A DNA stretch of 33,338 nucleotides from Rhodobacterales bacterium (lineage in GTDB: Bacteria; Pseudomonadota; Alphaproteobacteria; Rhodobacterales; Rhodobacteraceae), in assembly GCA_003228875.1 (NCBI GenBank), contig QIGK01000058.1, positions 1 to 33,338 of the forward strand, read 5' to 3'. A model generated the notes under the pieces. It did not search any database and was not told where the DNA came from. It saw nothing but the letters and a program-made list of their open reading frames with translations. Every line of letters starts with the position of its first letter. Position 1 is the first letter of the stretch. The position numbers were made by a program, and so were the translations under genes. Shown piece by piece: positions 16,131 through 24,853 of this stretch.

Positions 16131-16907
16131 ATGCAAAACCCCTCATTCACTTTCACCCGCGCCATCACCCGCGCGCCTAGCCAAAGCATCGTCTACGGCC
16201 TGCGCGCCAAAGATACCAGCACGCCGGACTTTGCCCAAATGCAGCGCGATCACATCGATTATGTGATTGCGTTGAAGCGGGCAGACGTGAATGTCACCGA
16301 ACTACCGGCCTTATCCGCATATCCCGATGCTCAATTTGTAGAGGGCACAGCGCTGTGCTTGCCCCAAGGTGCAATCCTGATGCGGCCCGGGGCACCGTCA
16401 CGCAGCGGCGAAATTTCCGAAATCGCCCCGCATCTGGCCGCGCATTTTGACATCAAAGAAATCCAAACCGGCTTTATCGAGGGCGGTGATATTCTTATGA
16501 CCAACGCCGAAATCCTTGTTGGCCTTTCAGCCCGCACCGATTTAAATGGCGTGGCGGAGCTGGAAAAGATCATCAAACCTTGGGGCCATACGCTGCGGGT
16601 TCTGCAAACACCACCCGATGTTTTACATTTCAAAACCGATTGCTCACTGTTGGATGGAAATACCATTCTTTGCACTAAACGCCTTGCAAACTCAGGGTGT
16701 TTTAACGGCTATAAAGTGATCCATACCGCTGATGGCGAAGAAGCCGCCGCCAATGCTATTCGGGTAAATGATCTGGTACTGATGGCCAAAGGTTTCCCAA
16801 TAACCGCGCAAAAATTGCGCCAAGCCGGTTACAAAGTGGTCCAAATCAACAATTCAGAATGTGCCAAAATTGATGGCGGCATGTCTTGCCTGTCACTGCG
16901 GTTTTAA
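16131..16907 (+). CDS. Dimethylargininase (NG,NG-dimethylarginine dimethylaminohydrolase) family
   Basis: This 258-residue guanidino-modifying enzyme is predicted to hydrolyse methylated arginine to citrulline and methylamine. The pentein-fold catalytic set is present: FIEGGD with Glu117, His166 in VLHFKTDCSLL, and the nucleophile Cys253 in GGMSCLSLRF. AYPDAQFVEGTAL around residue 66 supplies the substrate-binding Asp/Glu. The start is ATG 16131 (MQNPSFTFTRA); the upstream extension to 16053 only translates a palindromic repeat. No good Shine-Dalgarno sequence is visible, because the repeat ends 13 nt before the start. Confidence 0.9.
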   Translation: MQNPSFTFTRAITRAPSQSIVYGLRAKDTSTPDFAQMQRDHIDYVIALKRADVNVTELPALSAYPDAQFVEGTALCLPQGAILMRPGAPSRSGEISEIAPHLAAHFDIKEIQTGFIEGGDILMTNAEILVGLSARTDLNGVAELEKIIKPWGHTLRVLQTPPDVLHFKTDCSLLDGNTILCTKRLANSGCFNGYKVIHTADGEEAAANAIRVNDLVLMAKGFPITAQKLRQAGYKVVQINNSECAKIDGGMSCLSLRF

Positions 16908-17003
16908 CGCGACAAAAATGACTCACTTAAACAACAATTGACACACCCTATGGACGCGCCCGCCCAAGCTGCCTAAAACACGCAAAACTTAGGAAGAAAA
17001 AAC

Positions 17004-17792
17004 ATGCGTATTCTGGTAACCAATGATGACGGCATCACCGGCCCGGGCTTAAAAATAGCCGAGGAAATCGCCGCCGAAATTGCTGGCCCGAGCGGCGAGG
17101 TCTGGGTGGTGGCGCCTTCATATGAACAATCCGGCGTTTCCCATTGTATTTCCTACCTGAAACCGATGCGCATAACCAAACTTAGCGAAAGACGCTTTGC
17201 TGTTGAAGGCTCTCCGGCTGATTGTGTGCTGGTGGGCTTGCACGAGGTGCTAGGTAATCTAAAGCCGGACCTGATCCTGTCTGGGGTTAATCGTGGCCAT
17301 AATGTTGCCGAAGACACCGTATATTCCGGCACCGTTGGCGCAGCAATGGAGGCCGCGATGCAAGGCTATAAATCCATCGCCATGTCGCAATATTATACCC
17401 AGCTTGGCGGGGTTACCAAAAACGCTTTTGACGCGGCGCGCAGCCACGGCGTTAAGGTCGTGCGTGATTTGCTTGAAAAAGCCCCTTGGCATGACAAAGC
17501 CTATGGCGTGTTTTACAACGTCAATTTCCCGCCGGTTCAAGGCCCGGATGTGAAAGGGGTCAAAGCCACTAATCAGGGCAACCGAACCAATGTTGCCTTC
17601 GGGGTTGAGCCTCAGATCGCGCCCAATGGCCAAAAAATCCTTTGGTTGATGCACAATGCCAGTAATGTCAGTTCGGCGCTTGGTTCTGACGCGCGCGAGG
17701 CCGCCAATGGCTTTATCACCGTCACGCCCCTACGTGCAGACTTAACTGCCTATAGCGTTCTTGATGATCTTAAATCAGCGGTAGAGGGTTAA
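17004..17792 (+). CDS. surE: 5'/3'-nucleotidase SurE
   Basis: This 262-residue metal-dependent phosphatase acts on nucleoside monophosphates and has stationary-phase survival roles in E. coli. The N-terminal [10 protein letters not shown] supplies metal ligands Asp8 and Asp9, SGVSH the Ser, and SGVNRGHN Asn96. AGGAAGAAAAAAC precedes the ATG. The pcm start is only 1 nt after the stop, so translation is coupled. Confidence 0.95.
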   Translation: MRILVTNDDGITGPGLKIAEEIAAEIAGPSGEVWVVAPSYEQSGVSHCISYLKPMRITKLSERRFAVEGSPADCVLVGLHEVLGNLKPDLILSGVNRGHNVAEDTVYSGTVGAAMEAAMQGYKSIAMSQYYTQLGGVTKNAFDAARSHGVKVVRDLLEKAPWHDKAYGVFYNVNFPPVQGPDVKGVKATNQGNRTNVAFGVEPQIAPNGQKILWLMHNASNVSSALGSDAREAANGFITVTPLRADLTAYSVLDDLKSAVEG

Positions 17793-17793
17793 A

Positions 17794-18438
17794 ATGATTT
17801 CCGAAGCTCAAATGCAGTTTGTTTTTGCTTTGCGAAGCCACGGTATCACCGATACCCGCGTGCTGGACGCCATGGAAAAAACCCCACGCGAAGCATTTTT
17901 GGGAGGCTTGTTCAAAGATCGTGCATTTGAAAACACGCCTTTGCCAATCGCTTGTGGTCAGACCATCAGCCAGCCTTCGATTGTGGCGCAAATGACACAA
18001 GCATTGGCGGTAACGCCGCGATGCAAAGTATTGGAAATTGGCACCGGCTCGGGCTATCAGGCCGCCATTCTCAGCCGTTTGGCTAGGCGCGTTTACACCA
18101 TAGAGCGCCACCGACCCCTTGCGCGCATGGCGATAGGGATCTTGCGAGAGCTTGATCTTGGCAATGTGACCGTTATTGCTGATGATGGCAGTCGTGGTTT
18201 TCCCGAACAAGCGCCCTTTGACCGTATTATCGTGACCGCCGCCGCTGAAGACCCGCCAAGCAGCCTTTTGGCACAGCTAAAGGTGGGTGGCATCATGGTA
18301 TTGCCGGTTGGCCAGTCCGACACTATACAGAACCTAATAAAAATTGTTAAAACCCAAGACGGTTTAGAGTATAGTGAACTAAACAGCGTGCGTTTTGTGC
18401 CTCTGCTTGAGGGCGTAGCACTTGATATAGACGCATGA
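17794..18438 (+). CDS. pcm: Protein-L-isoaspartate O-methyltransferase
   Basis: This 214-residue SAM-dependent enzyme starts the repair of isoaspartyl residues in damaged proteins. [15 protein letters not shown] is the substrate-site segment, [14 protein letters not shown] the SAM-binding motif I and [14 protein letters not shown] the post-motif region. It lies second in the surE-pcm-nlpD order, the same arrangement as in E. coli. Confidence 0.95.
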   Translation: MISEAQMQFVFALRSHGITDTRVLDAMEKTPREAFLGGLFKDRAFENTPLPIACGQTISQPSIVAQMTQALAVTPRCKVLEIGTGSGYQAAILSRLARRVYTIERHRPLARMAIGILRELDLGNVTVIADDGSRGFPEQAPFDRIIVTAAAEDPPSSLLAQLKVGGIMVLPVGQSDTIQNLIKIVKTQDGLEYSELNSVRFVPLLEGVALDIDA

Positions 18439-18488
18439 ATCAGACCCGAAAAGGGCAGATTAACTGAGGCAATATAGGGCAAAAATAG

Positions 18489-19583
18489 ATGATTATCAGA
18501 AGCTTACGAATTAGCACAACTTTGGCAGCGGCATTTTTGCTTTCTGGGTGTGTTAGCCTTTCCGAAAACGGCATCGACCTATCAAGGGTCACGTCTGTTT
18601 TTCAAGGAAATTCTGAGGCAGTGCCCTCGATTGACCGACCCGGTGCTGACCAACGCGGTGTGATCACCTATGAAGATTATCAAGTCGTCGTTGCCCGCGA
18701 AGGCGACAGCCTAACCTCAATCGCCAGTCGAATTGGGTTAACAGCAACAGAACTGGCCGAAGTGAACGGCCTGCCTGTGCGTTATGAACCCCGCGCTGGC
18801 GAAGTGCTGGTCTTGCCTGTTAATGTTGGCGGCAGTTTGGTTTCATCGCCGTCAGGTTGGTCCGAAGAGATCGCGATTTCAGCAATCGAAAATGTCAGCA
18901 ATAGCAATGCCCCAGAGGTCGGCAGCCCAACAGCACCGTTGCGTCACCGTGTCGAGGCTGGCGAAACCGCTTACGAAATTGCCCGAAATTACAATGTTTC
19001 GGTAACCGCACTGGCATCGTGGAACGGGCTTGGTTCTGATCTTGGGGTTCGAACCGGCCAACAGCTTATTATTCCGGTTCCTGATACCGATCTTGTGCCT
19101 GTAACTGCCCCCCCTGTCGTTCAACCAACGCCGGCGCCAGCGCCCGAAGTCGTTACCCCCGTTGCTCCTGTTGCTCCCGTCGCGCCTGAACCCGAACCCG
19201 AACCAGCGGTTGGCAATCCGAATGCGCCGTTTATGCTACCTGTTTCCGGTAGCATTTTGCGCGGCTATCAAGCCACCGGCCGCAATAGAAATGAAGGCAT
19301 TGACTATCAAACCGAACCGCTTGCCGTTGTTTTGGCAGCCGGAGACGGCACCATTGCACTGGTTTCTGAATCGCTTGGCGGCCTTGGCACCATTATTTTG
19401 ATCCGCCATTCCAACGATTTAATTACTGTTTATGGCCGCATTGGCACCGTTAATGTCGCCAAAGACGACGCAGTTAGAAAAGGCCAAACCATTGGTCGCG
19501 TTGCACCGGGCAATCCGCCAATTTTGCATTTTGAGGTTCGTGTTGGCACCGAAAGCGTTAATCCGGCACAGTATCTGCCATAA
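18489..19583 (+). CDS. nlpD: NlpD-like lipoprotein: two LysM domains plus degenerate M23 domain
   Basis: This is a 364-residue envelope protein. A signal peptide ends in the lipobox LLSGC, with Cys21 lipidated. LysM domains at about 66-106 and 152-198 bind peptidoglycan. A Pro/Val/Glu-rich linker follows (about 200-243), then an M23/LytM domain to the end. The M23 zinc site is incomplete: the usual HxGxD reads NEGID and the usual HxH reads ILH, so it is probably an activator of amidases rather than a peptidase, as E. coli NlpD is. It follows pcm by 50 nt. Confidence 0.9.
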   Translation: MIIRSLRISTTLAAAFLLSGCVSLSENGIDLSRVTSVFQGNSEAVPSIDRPGADQRGVITYEDYQVVVAREGDSLTSIASRIGLTATELAEVNGLPVRYEPRAGEVLVLPVNVGGSLVSSPSGWSEEIAISAIENVSNSNAPEVGSPTAPLRHRVEAGETAYEIARNYNVSVTALASWNGLGSDLGVRTGQQLIIPVPDTDLVPVTAPPVVQPTPAPAPEVVTPVAPVAPVAPEPEPEPAVGNPNAPFMLPVSGSILRGYQATGRNRNEGIDYQTEPLAVVLAAGDGTIALVSESLGGLGTIILIRHSNDLITVYGRIGTVNVAKDDAVRKGQTIGRVAPGNPPILHFEVRVGTESVNPAQYLP

Positions 19584-19592
19584 TCCCGTTAG

Positions 19593-19613
19593 GTGGGGCT
19601 TTACCCCACTTTT
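19593..19613 (+). terminator. Hairpin with T run after nlpD
   Basis: GTGGGG (19593-19598) pairs with CCCCAC (19604-19609) over a 5-nt loop and TTTT follows. It lies 10 nt after the nlpD stop and before the convergent permease end. The TTAGGTGGGG head resembles the REP-like repeats around serS, so it may be a diverged copy used as a terminator. Confidence 0.6.
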
Positions 19614-20643
19614 ACGCGACAGCCGAAAATGCAAACCCTGCTACAATCGCGCCGCCTATTCCCAGTGAAATATAGGTGGCAAAAACCCGTGGTTTAACCA
19701 ATGACCAAACAGCTGTCATTGCCGGAATGCTGCTAACCGCACCGGCAACCATAAATGACATCGCGGCACCCGCGCTCATACCTTGCGTCATCAATGCCGC
19801 CAACAAAGGGGGCGCAACATAGCCGTTCAGGTAAGCGGGTGCACCGATAAAGGCGCTTATGATAATGGGTTTCGCCCCCGAACCACCAACAATGCTGGCA
19901 ATCATTTCAGCAGGAATATAGGTAATCATCAGCGCTTCGACCAAATAAGCCAGCGACATCCATTTCAATAAAAACAGAAAGTTTTCCTTGGCGAGTATTG
20001 CAAAACGATGACGCCGCGCAGCTTCGCGCCAAAATTTCCAAACCGGTTGGCCCGCAAACGGGTTTAAATTACCGCAACCGCGTGTTTTGGCGGGGCGCAG
20101 CGGATTGGCAAAAGCCCCGTAGCGCACCAGAAAGCTGACCAAAAATCCACCAAAAAGTCCCAGCGACACTGCGACAATGGCTTTGGCAATGGCAAAATCC
20201 CAACCCAAGGCACCAGCAGTTATCAGCAGTGACGCCGGATCAACCAGTGGCGAAGCCAGCCAAAACGCCATGACCGGTGCCAACGGCACCCCCATGATTA
20301 ATAATCCGGCAATAAAAGGAATGACCTGACACGAACAAAATGGTGCCAGCCCGCCCAGCAGTGCTGCCAGCACAATCATGCGAAACTCTCTGCCCTCAAA
20401 AGCTTTGGCAATGAGCGTTTCAGCGCCGCTGGCTTGCAAATAGGCGATGACTGCAACTGCAAAAAGGATATACGGCGCGGTTTTCAGCAACGATTTGCTT
20501 GCCATCAGCATAATGTCGGGCAGAGCAGCGATATCAAGCAAGCTAACGGCAACTATAATCAGCAGGATCACGCCCCAAGGCGACCATAACCCAGCAAGGG
20601 TTTTGCGTAAATCAAGGGGTTTTTGCGGGGTTAGCTCAACCAT
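19612..20643 (-). CDS. ArsP/UPF0718-type membrane permease
   Basis: This protein of about 343 residues has eight or more hydrophobic segments. The start at 20643 (MVELTPQKP) has GGGAG upstream and overlaps the regulator's stop by 8 nt; the longer frame to 20682 is less likely. APFCSCQVIPFIAGLL is the family hallmark, with the cysteine pair thought to matter in ArsP, an efflux permease for trivalent organoarsenicals. ASPLVDPASLL and GAPAYLNGYVAPPL are further family segments. Pairing with an ArsR-type regulator supports metal or organoarsenical efflux, but other permeases of this family have unknown substrates. Confidence 0.8.
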   Translation of the reverse strand: MVELTPQKPLDLRKTLAGLWSPWGVILLIIVAVSLLDIAALPDIMLMASKSLLKTAPYILFAVAVIAYLQASGAETLIAKAFEGREFRMIVLAALLGGLAPFCSCQVIPFIAGLLIMGVPLAPVMAFWLASPLVDPASLLITAGALGWDFAIAKAIVAVSLGLFGGFLVSFLVRYGAFANPLRPAKTRGCGNLNPFAGQPVWKFWREAARRHRFAILAKENFLFLLKWMSLAYLVEALMITYIPAEMIASIVGGSGAKPIIISAFIGAPAYLNGYVAPPLLAALMTQGMSAGAAMSFMVAGAVSSIPAMTAVWSLVKPRVFATYISLGIGGAIVAGFAFSAVA

Positions 20644-20956
20644 CTGCCAGCTCCCGTTCTTTGGAGTTTGACATGTCAACACAGCATTCTTCCAGCAAAA
20701 ACGCGGCCAGAGCGTTCAAGTGGTCATAATTCGCCACACTCATCATTGTCCGCCCATTTTTGACTTGCGTAATCACCCGCCCCTCCATCAGTGATTTCAA
20801 ATGATGCATCAATGTTGACGCCGGAATGCCAGTTTTTTGCTGAATATCACCGGTCGACAGCCCCACAGGCCCAGCCCGCACCAACAACGCAACAATCTGA
20901 AGCCTTGGCGCAGATCCAACTGCTGCAAATCCTGCACTCGCAATTTCTGTATTCAT
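20636..20956 (-). CDS. ArsR-family metalloregulator-like repressor
   Basis: This 106-residue winged-helix protein starts at 20956 or one codon earlier (20959); GGAG spacing favours 20956. The helix-turn-helix reads STGDIQQKTGIPASTLMHHLKSL. A Cys pair near the C-terminus (LLEECCVDMSNS) is a plausible arsenite-sensing site. It is co-transcribed with the ArsP-type permease, overlapping by 8 nt. A matching inverted repeat covers its promoter. Confidence 0.88.
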   Translation of the reverse strand: MNTEIASAGFAAVGSAPRLQIVALLVRAGPVGLSTGDIQQKTGIPASTLMHHLKSLMEGRVITQVKNGRTMMSVANYDHLNALAAFLLEECCVDMSNSKERELADG

Positions 20957-20967
20957 CATTATCTCCA

Positions 20968-20989
20968 TATAACTAGTTTTATAGTTATA
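20968..20989. promoter_or_regulatory. Inverted repeat at the ArsR-type promoter (predicted operator)
   Basis: TATAACTA (20968-20975) and TAGTTATA (20982-20989) are perfect 8-bp arms 6 nt apart, 12 bp before the regulator start. A TTGACT -35-like box lies upstream at 21005-21010 (minus strand), so the repeat overlaps the -10 region. This suits autorepression by the ArsR-type protein. Confidence 0.6.
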
Positions 20990-21029
20990 ATAGATACTGA
21001 GCGAAGTCAATCAGACTCATTAAATTTTA

Positions 21030-21860
21030 TTAAGACAGCTTTACGCCCCGTCGCCCCGCCAAATCGGTAACGTATTGCCACGCCACCCGCCCAGAGCGCG
21101 CGCCGCGGGTCTGTTGCCATTCAATGGCCTCTGCCCGCTGTTGCTCAAGCGAAATATTCAGCCCAAAAGCATCACAATACCCCGAAACCATTGCCAGATA
21201 CTGATCTTGCGAACATGGGTGGAAGCCAAGCCACAGGCCAAACCTGTCTGACAAGGACACTTTTTCCTCTACCGCTTCAGATGGATTAATGCCTTTTTGG
21301 CGTTCATTCTCAATCATATCACGCGGCATCAGGTGCCGGCGGTTTGAGGTGGCGTAAAACACCACATTATCTGGTCGACCTTCAATCCCGCCATCCAGCA
21401 CCGCCTTAAGAGATTTATAATGGCTGTCATCTTGATCAAAAGAAAGATCATCACAAAACAATATAAATCGAAGCGGAGCGCCGCGCAGATGGTTCATCAA
21501 ACGCCCAATGCTTGGCAGGTCTTCGCGTTGAATTTCAATTAGTTTGACATCAGGTATCTGTGCATGGACAGACTTAACCAGCGAAGATTTCCCCATGCCG
21601 CGCACGCCCCAAAGCAACACGTTATTGGCTGGTAAACCCGCAGCAAACTGACGGGTATTGGCCATCAAAATGTCTCGGGCGCGATCAATGCCAACCAGCA
21701 AGGCGATGTCAACTTTGTTAACTTGTGCAACTGGCCGCAGCGCATCGGGTTCGCTTTCCCAGACAAATGCATCTGCAAGGCTAAAATCTTGCTGGTCCAT
21801 CGGCGGCGGGCTAAGCCGCTCCAGCGCTGCGATAATTCGCTTCAAAGGCTTTGCCTTCAC
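21030..21860 (-). CDS. DUF815-family AAA-type ATPase
   Basis: This 276-residue P-loop ATPase has Walker A GVRGMGKSS at 85-93, Walker B FILFCDDLSF, and the family segment VVFYATSNRRHLMPRDM. Its cellular role is not established. Its start overlaps the tatC stop by 4 nt (ATGA), so it is translated with the Tat translocase genes. Confidence 0.88.
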   Translation of the reverse strand: MKAKPLKRIIAALERLSPPPMDQQDFSLADAFVWESEPDALRPVAQVNKVDIALLVGIDRARDILMANTRQFAAGLPANNVLLWGVRGMGKSSLVKSVHAQIPDVKLIEIQREDLPSIGRLMNHLRGAPLRFILFCDDLSFDQDDSHYKSLKAVLDGGIEGRPDNVVFYATSNRRHLMPRDMIENERQKGINPSEAVEEKVSLSDRFGLWLGFHPCSQDQYLAMVSGYCDAFGLNISLEQQRAEAIEWQQTRGARSGRVAWQYVTDLAGRRGVKLS

Positions 21861-22738
21861 TTTTTGTCCTCGTCAAAAGTATCAGCGTCAGAATCTTCGT
21901 CATCCTCATAATCGTCTTCAAAAAACCCGCCCTCAGCCCGCAATCGCTTTTCGCGGCGTTTTTCAACAATCGCGACCAGTAAAATAGAAATTTCGTACAG
22001 CCCGTAAACGACCACAAACAAAATAATCTGGGTAACCACATCAGGGGGCGTCACAATCGCTGCCAGCGACAGAATACCCACAACCGCAAATTTACGAGTT
22101 GTGCGCAAACCATTAACCGAAACCAAACCGGCAATCCCCATCAGGGTTAATGCCACAGGCAGTTGGAAAGTTATGCCAAAGGCCAGCACAAATTTCATGG
22201 TCAGGCCCAGATATTCGTCAATGGTGCCCAGAAATGAAACACCAACCGCGGCTGGCCCATCAACCGGGGTTGCCTCACCTGTGGGGCCAAACTGTTGATA
22301 ACCAAGGAAGAAATCAAATGCCAGCGGCAACACAACATAAAAAGCAAACGATGCGCCAATCAGGAAAAGTACCGGTGAAGCCAGCATAAACGGCAAAAAC
22401 GCCTTTTTCTCTTTGGCATACAGCCCCGGCGCCACAAATTGCCAAAGCTGGAAACCGATAATCGGGAATGCCAGAATAAAGCCGCCAAACATAGAGATAC
22501 GCAACGCAGTGGTGAAACCCTTTTGCAGACCGGTAAAAATCAGGCTGCACTCACCATTGGCTTCGATCAATTGTTTACAGACTGGCGCGGCCAGAAAATC
22601 AAATATTTGTTGTGAGACAAAATAGCTTGCCAGCATTCCGACGATAAAAGCCAGAACCGAGCGGATCAGCCGATTGCGTAATTCCGCCAGATGTTCGATC
22701 AACGGCGCGGTGCTGTCTTCTACGTCACTATCACTCAT
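21857..22738 (-). CDS. tatC: Twin-arginine translocase subunit TatC
   Basis: This 293-residue, six-helix receptor of the Tat folded-protein export system begins with the family motif LIEHLAELRNRLIRSV, and FVAPGLYAKEKK and TPPDVVTQ are further hallmarks. The core ends near 270. The last 20 residues hold 13 Asp/Glu (FEDDYEDDEDSDADTFDED), an unusually acidic cytoplasmic tail. The gene is preceded by tatB (4 nt gap) and followed by the DUF815 gene (4 nt overlap). Confidence 0.97.
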   Translation of the reverse strand: MSDSDVEDSTAPLIEHLAELRNRLIRSVLAFIVGMLASYFVSQQIFDFLAAPVCKQLIEANGECSLIFTGLQKGFTTALRISMFGGFILAFPIIGFQLWQFVAPGLYAKEKKAFLPFMLASPVLFLIGASFAFYVVLPLAFDFFLGYQQFGPTGEATPVDGPAAVGVSFLGTIDEYLGLTMKFVLAFGITFQLPVALTLMGIAGLVSVNGLRTTRKFAVVGILSLAAIVTPPDVVTQIILFVVVYGLYEISILLVAIVEKRREKRLRAEGGFFEDDYEDDEDSDADTFDEDKK

Positions 22739-22742
22739 TAGA

Positions 22743-23339
22743 TTATTCTTTCACCGCAGCTTGCTTTTTTACAGCCGGCTTTTTGGCTGCCGGTTTTTTC
22801 GCGCTGGCTTTTTTTGTTGCGGTTTTGCTCACAGCCGGTTTTTTGGATTTTGCCGAAGCAGGCTTGCTTGCGGCCTTCACATTTTTGGCAGCTGCGACAG
22901 GCTTTTTGGCGGCCTTCGCGGCTGGTTTAGCAGCAGATTTCGAAGCAGTTTTTGTAGCCGGTTTTGATTTAGATTTTGAACCGGAATCCGATTTTGATGT
23001 GCTTTTAGATTTGGGTTTGCTTGAGGAAGGTTTCTTGGAGCGCGGCTTGGGTGGAATAGTGATGTCGTCCCCATCAAGATCAGCGTTAAAATCCGAAGCC
23101 TTAAAATTGGTCGCAGAATCAACGCTTTTGGCCATATCATTAAAGTCTTTGCCTGCATCTTTAATGCCGGATTCATCAACCACAGCATCCATAGAACGCT
23201 GGAATTCGCGCGCCATACTTTTTGCTTTGCCCACAAAATTGCCAACGGTGCGAAACATTCCCGGCAAGTCTTTAGGCCCAACAACAATCAGTGCCACAAT
23301 GCCAATGACAAGCAGCTCCATCATGCCCAGATCAAACAT
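22743..23339 (-). CDS. tatB: Twin-arginine translocase subunit TatB with a long Lys/Ala-rich tail
   Basis: The N-terminal helix [20 protein letters not shown], then GPKDLP and an amphipathic helix, identify TatB, which forms the Tat receptor complex with TatC. Residues 96-198 are low-complexity: 32 of 103 residues are Lys, the rest mostly Ala, Ser and Pro, with histone-H1-like [12 protein letters not shown] repeats. This makes the protein longer than many TatB proteins. The tail is expected to be cytoplasmic. The gene lies 32 nt after tatA. Confidence 0.95.
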   Translation of the reverse strand: MFDLGMMELLVIGIVALIVVGPKDLPGMFRTVGNFVGKAKSMAREFQRSMDAVVDESGIKDAGKDFNDMAKSVDSATNFKASDFNADLDGDDITIPPKPRSKKPSSSKPKSKSTSKSDSGSKSKSKPATKTASKSAAKPAAKAAKKPVAAAKNVKAASKPASAKSKKPAVSKTATKKASAKKPAAKKPAVKKQAAVKE

Positions 23340-23371
23340 ATCCGCGCAATCCTTTCAAACTAAATGCCAAA

Positions 23372-23605
23372 TCAGGCTTCGTCTTTGTCTTTAACCGGCG
23401 TCACATCGACAGCCTCGTCAGCGGCGGCAGTTTCCAATTCGGCTTTGCCTTCAGACACACCTTTTTTGAATGACGAAATGCCTTTGCCAACTTCACCCAT
23501 CAAATTGGAAATCTTGCCGCGGCCAAACAGCACTAGAACAACAACTGCAATCAAGACCAGCCCAATAGGGCCGATATTGGCAAGAAACATAGGCGTTGAA
23601 ATCAT
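23372..23605 (-). CDS. tatA: Twin-arginine translocase subunit TatA
   Basis: This 77-residue protein has one N-terminal helix ([18 protein letters not shown]), the FGRGKI hinge and an amphipathic helix ([15 protein letters not shown]), the standard TatA pattern for the pore-forming subunit. AGGAGAG precedes ATG 23605. It is the first gene of tatA-tatB-tatC-DUF815. Confidence 0.96.
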   Translation of the reverse strand: MISTPMFLANIGPIGLVLIAVVVLVLFGRGKISNLMGEVGKGISSFKKGVSEGKAELETAAADEAVDVTPVKDKDEA

Positions 23606-23681
23606 CTTTTCTCTCCTGATTATACGAATTCATCGCGTTATATGTAGGGCCTAACCCCATAAGGTTCAAACCTAAATGCGC

Positions 23682-24812
23682 CTAAACAGGCACTTTTTTG
23701 CCGGCAAACGGGTTTTTGACCTTACTTTGACGCACGCACGGAAAAACAAAACACCGATCACGCCGCAGCGACAGCCAAAGCGGCGTCTCTGGCTTTGGCA
23801 GAAAAACCCCCGGGATACTGGCGCTTAACACCGATTGGTCATGTTCCATCTGCACTTCGATCAGGCTCTCATTGCCCATGAACCGCGCCCGTTTGACAAC
23901 GCCACGGGCTGGCACGCCTTCTTGCGGCGTAGGATGTGGGCCTTTGCCGTGGCGATCAAAACCAATTCGCAAGTGTTGCGGGCGAATAATTATTTCGACA
24001 TCAGCACTGTCAGCCAGCCCCGGTGTCAAGAATTGGCCAAAAGGCGTGTCGGTCTGCATTTTGTTAACAACACCGTGTATAACATTGATATCGCTAAAAA
24101 ACCCAGCTGCTAAGCGATCAACCGGCGCGTTATAAATATTATAAGGCGCGCCAATTTGCACAATTTTTCCATCGCGCATCAGGGCGATTTTATCAGCCAT
24201 TCGCATGGCTTCTTCGGGTTCATGTGTGACCAGCAAAACCGAGGCATTCAGTTCTTTCAAAATGGCCAATGTATCATCACGAATGCCGTCGCGCAGCCGG
24301 TTATCAAGCCCCGAAAACGGTTCATCCATCAGCATAACCCGCGGGTTTGGTGCCAATGCCCGTGCCAGCGCAACCCGTTGTTGTTCACCACCAGACAGCA
24401 TATGCGGATATTTATCTGCAAATTTTAACAAGCCGACCTTGTCCAGCAATTTGACAGCCACATCCATTTTATCTGCCGATTTTAAGCCAAACGCGACATT
24501 TTTCTGCACAGATAAATGGGGAAACAGGGCAAAATCCTGAAAAATCAACCCTATGGAGCGTTTTTCCGGCGGCAAATGGGTGCTTGCATCGGAAATCACT
24601 TGCCCGTCAACCAGAACCTCGCCGTTGTCTTGCTGGTCAACCCCTGCGGCAATCCTCAATGTGGTTGATTTGCCACAACCCGAAGGCCCCAGCAGGCAGG
24701 TAACCTCACCTGCGAACATCTGCAAAGATACCGCGTCCACCACATTTTGCCCGTCATACTGGCGGGAAACATTCCTAATTTCCAATCGGGGCGTATTTTG
24801 AGACACTTGCAA
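23682..24812 (-). CDS. ABC transporter ATP-binding protein, Fe3+/spermidine (FbpC/PotA-like) class
   Basis: This 376-residue protein has Walker A GPSGCGKST, Q-loop FQDFALFPHLS, signature LSGGEQQRVALARAL, Walker B MLMDEPFSGLD and H-loop VTHEPEEA, followed by a TOBE-type C-terminal domain (about 245-350). The class energises uptake of Fe3+, polyamines or similar. No permease or binding-protein gene is adjacent, so it is an orphan here and its partners are elsewhere. Confidence 0.9.
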   Translation of the reverse strand: MQVSQNTPRLEIRNVSRQYDGQNVVDAVSLQMFAGEVTCLLGPSGCGKSTTLRIAAGVDQQDNGEVLVDGQVISDASTHLPPEKRSIGLIFQDFALFPHLSVQKNVAFGLKSADKMDVAVKLLDKVGLLKFADKYPHMLSGGEQQRVALARALAPNPRVMLMDEPFSGLDNRLRDGIRDDTLAILKELNASVLLVTHEPEEAMRMADKIALMRDGKIVQIGAPYNIYNAPVDRLAAGFFSDINVIHGVVNKMQTDTPFGQFLTPGLADSADVEIIIRPQHLRIGFDRHGKGPHPTPQEGVPARGVVKRARFMGNESLIEVQMEHDQSVLSASIPGVFLPKPETPLWLSLRRDRCFVFPCVRQSKVKNPFAGKKVPV

Positions 24813-24853
24813 TCCTGACTAACTTAGTCCCCTATTACCAAGCCCAAGCGCCT

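Noticed and set aside
16938-16943. TTGACA upstream of surE
   Set aside because: No acceptable -10 box lies 16-18 nt downstream.
22783-23394. Plus-strand open frame of 203 codons rich in Ala, Phe and Leu
   Set aside because: It is the reverse reading of the Lys/Ala-rich tatB tail; the composition is fully explained by that repeat-like coding sequence.
23619-23624. TATAAT on the minus strand before tatA
   Set aside because: It is so close to the start codon that the transcript would begin inside the ribosome binding site, and no -35 box is at the right distance.
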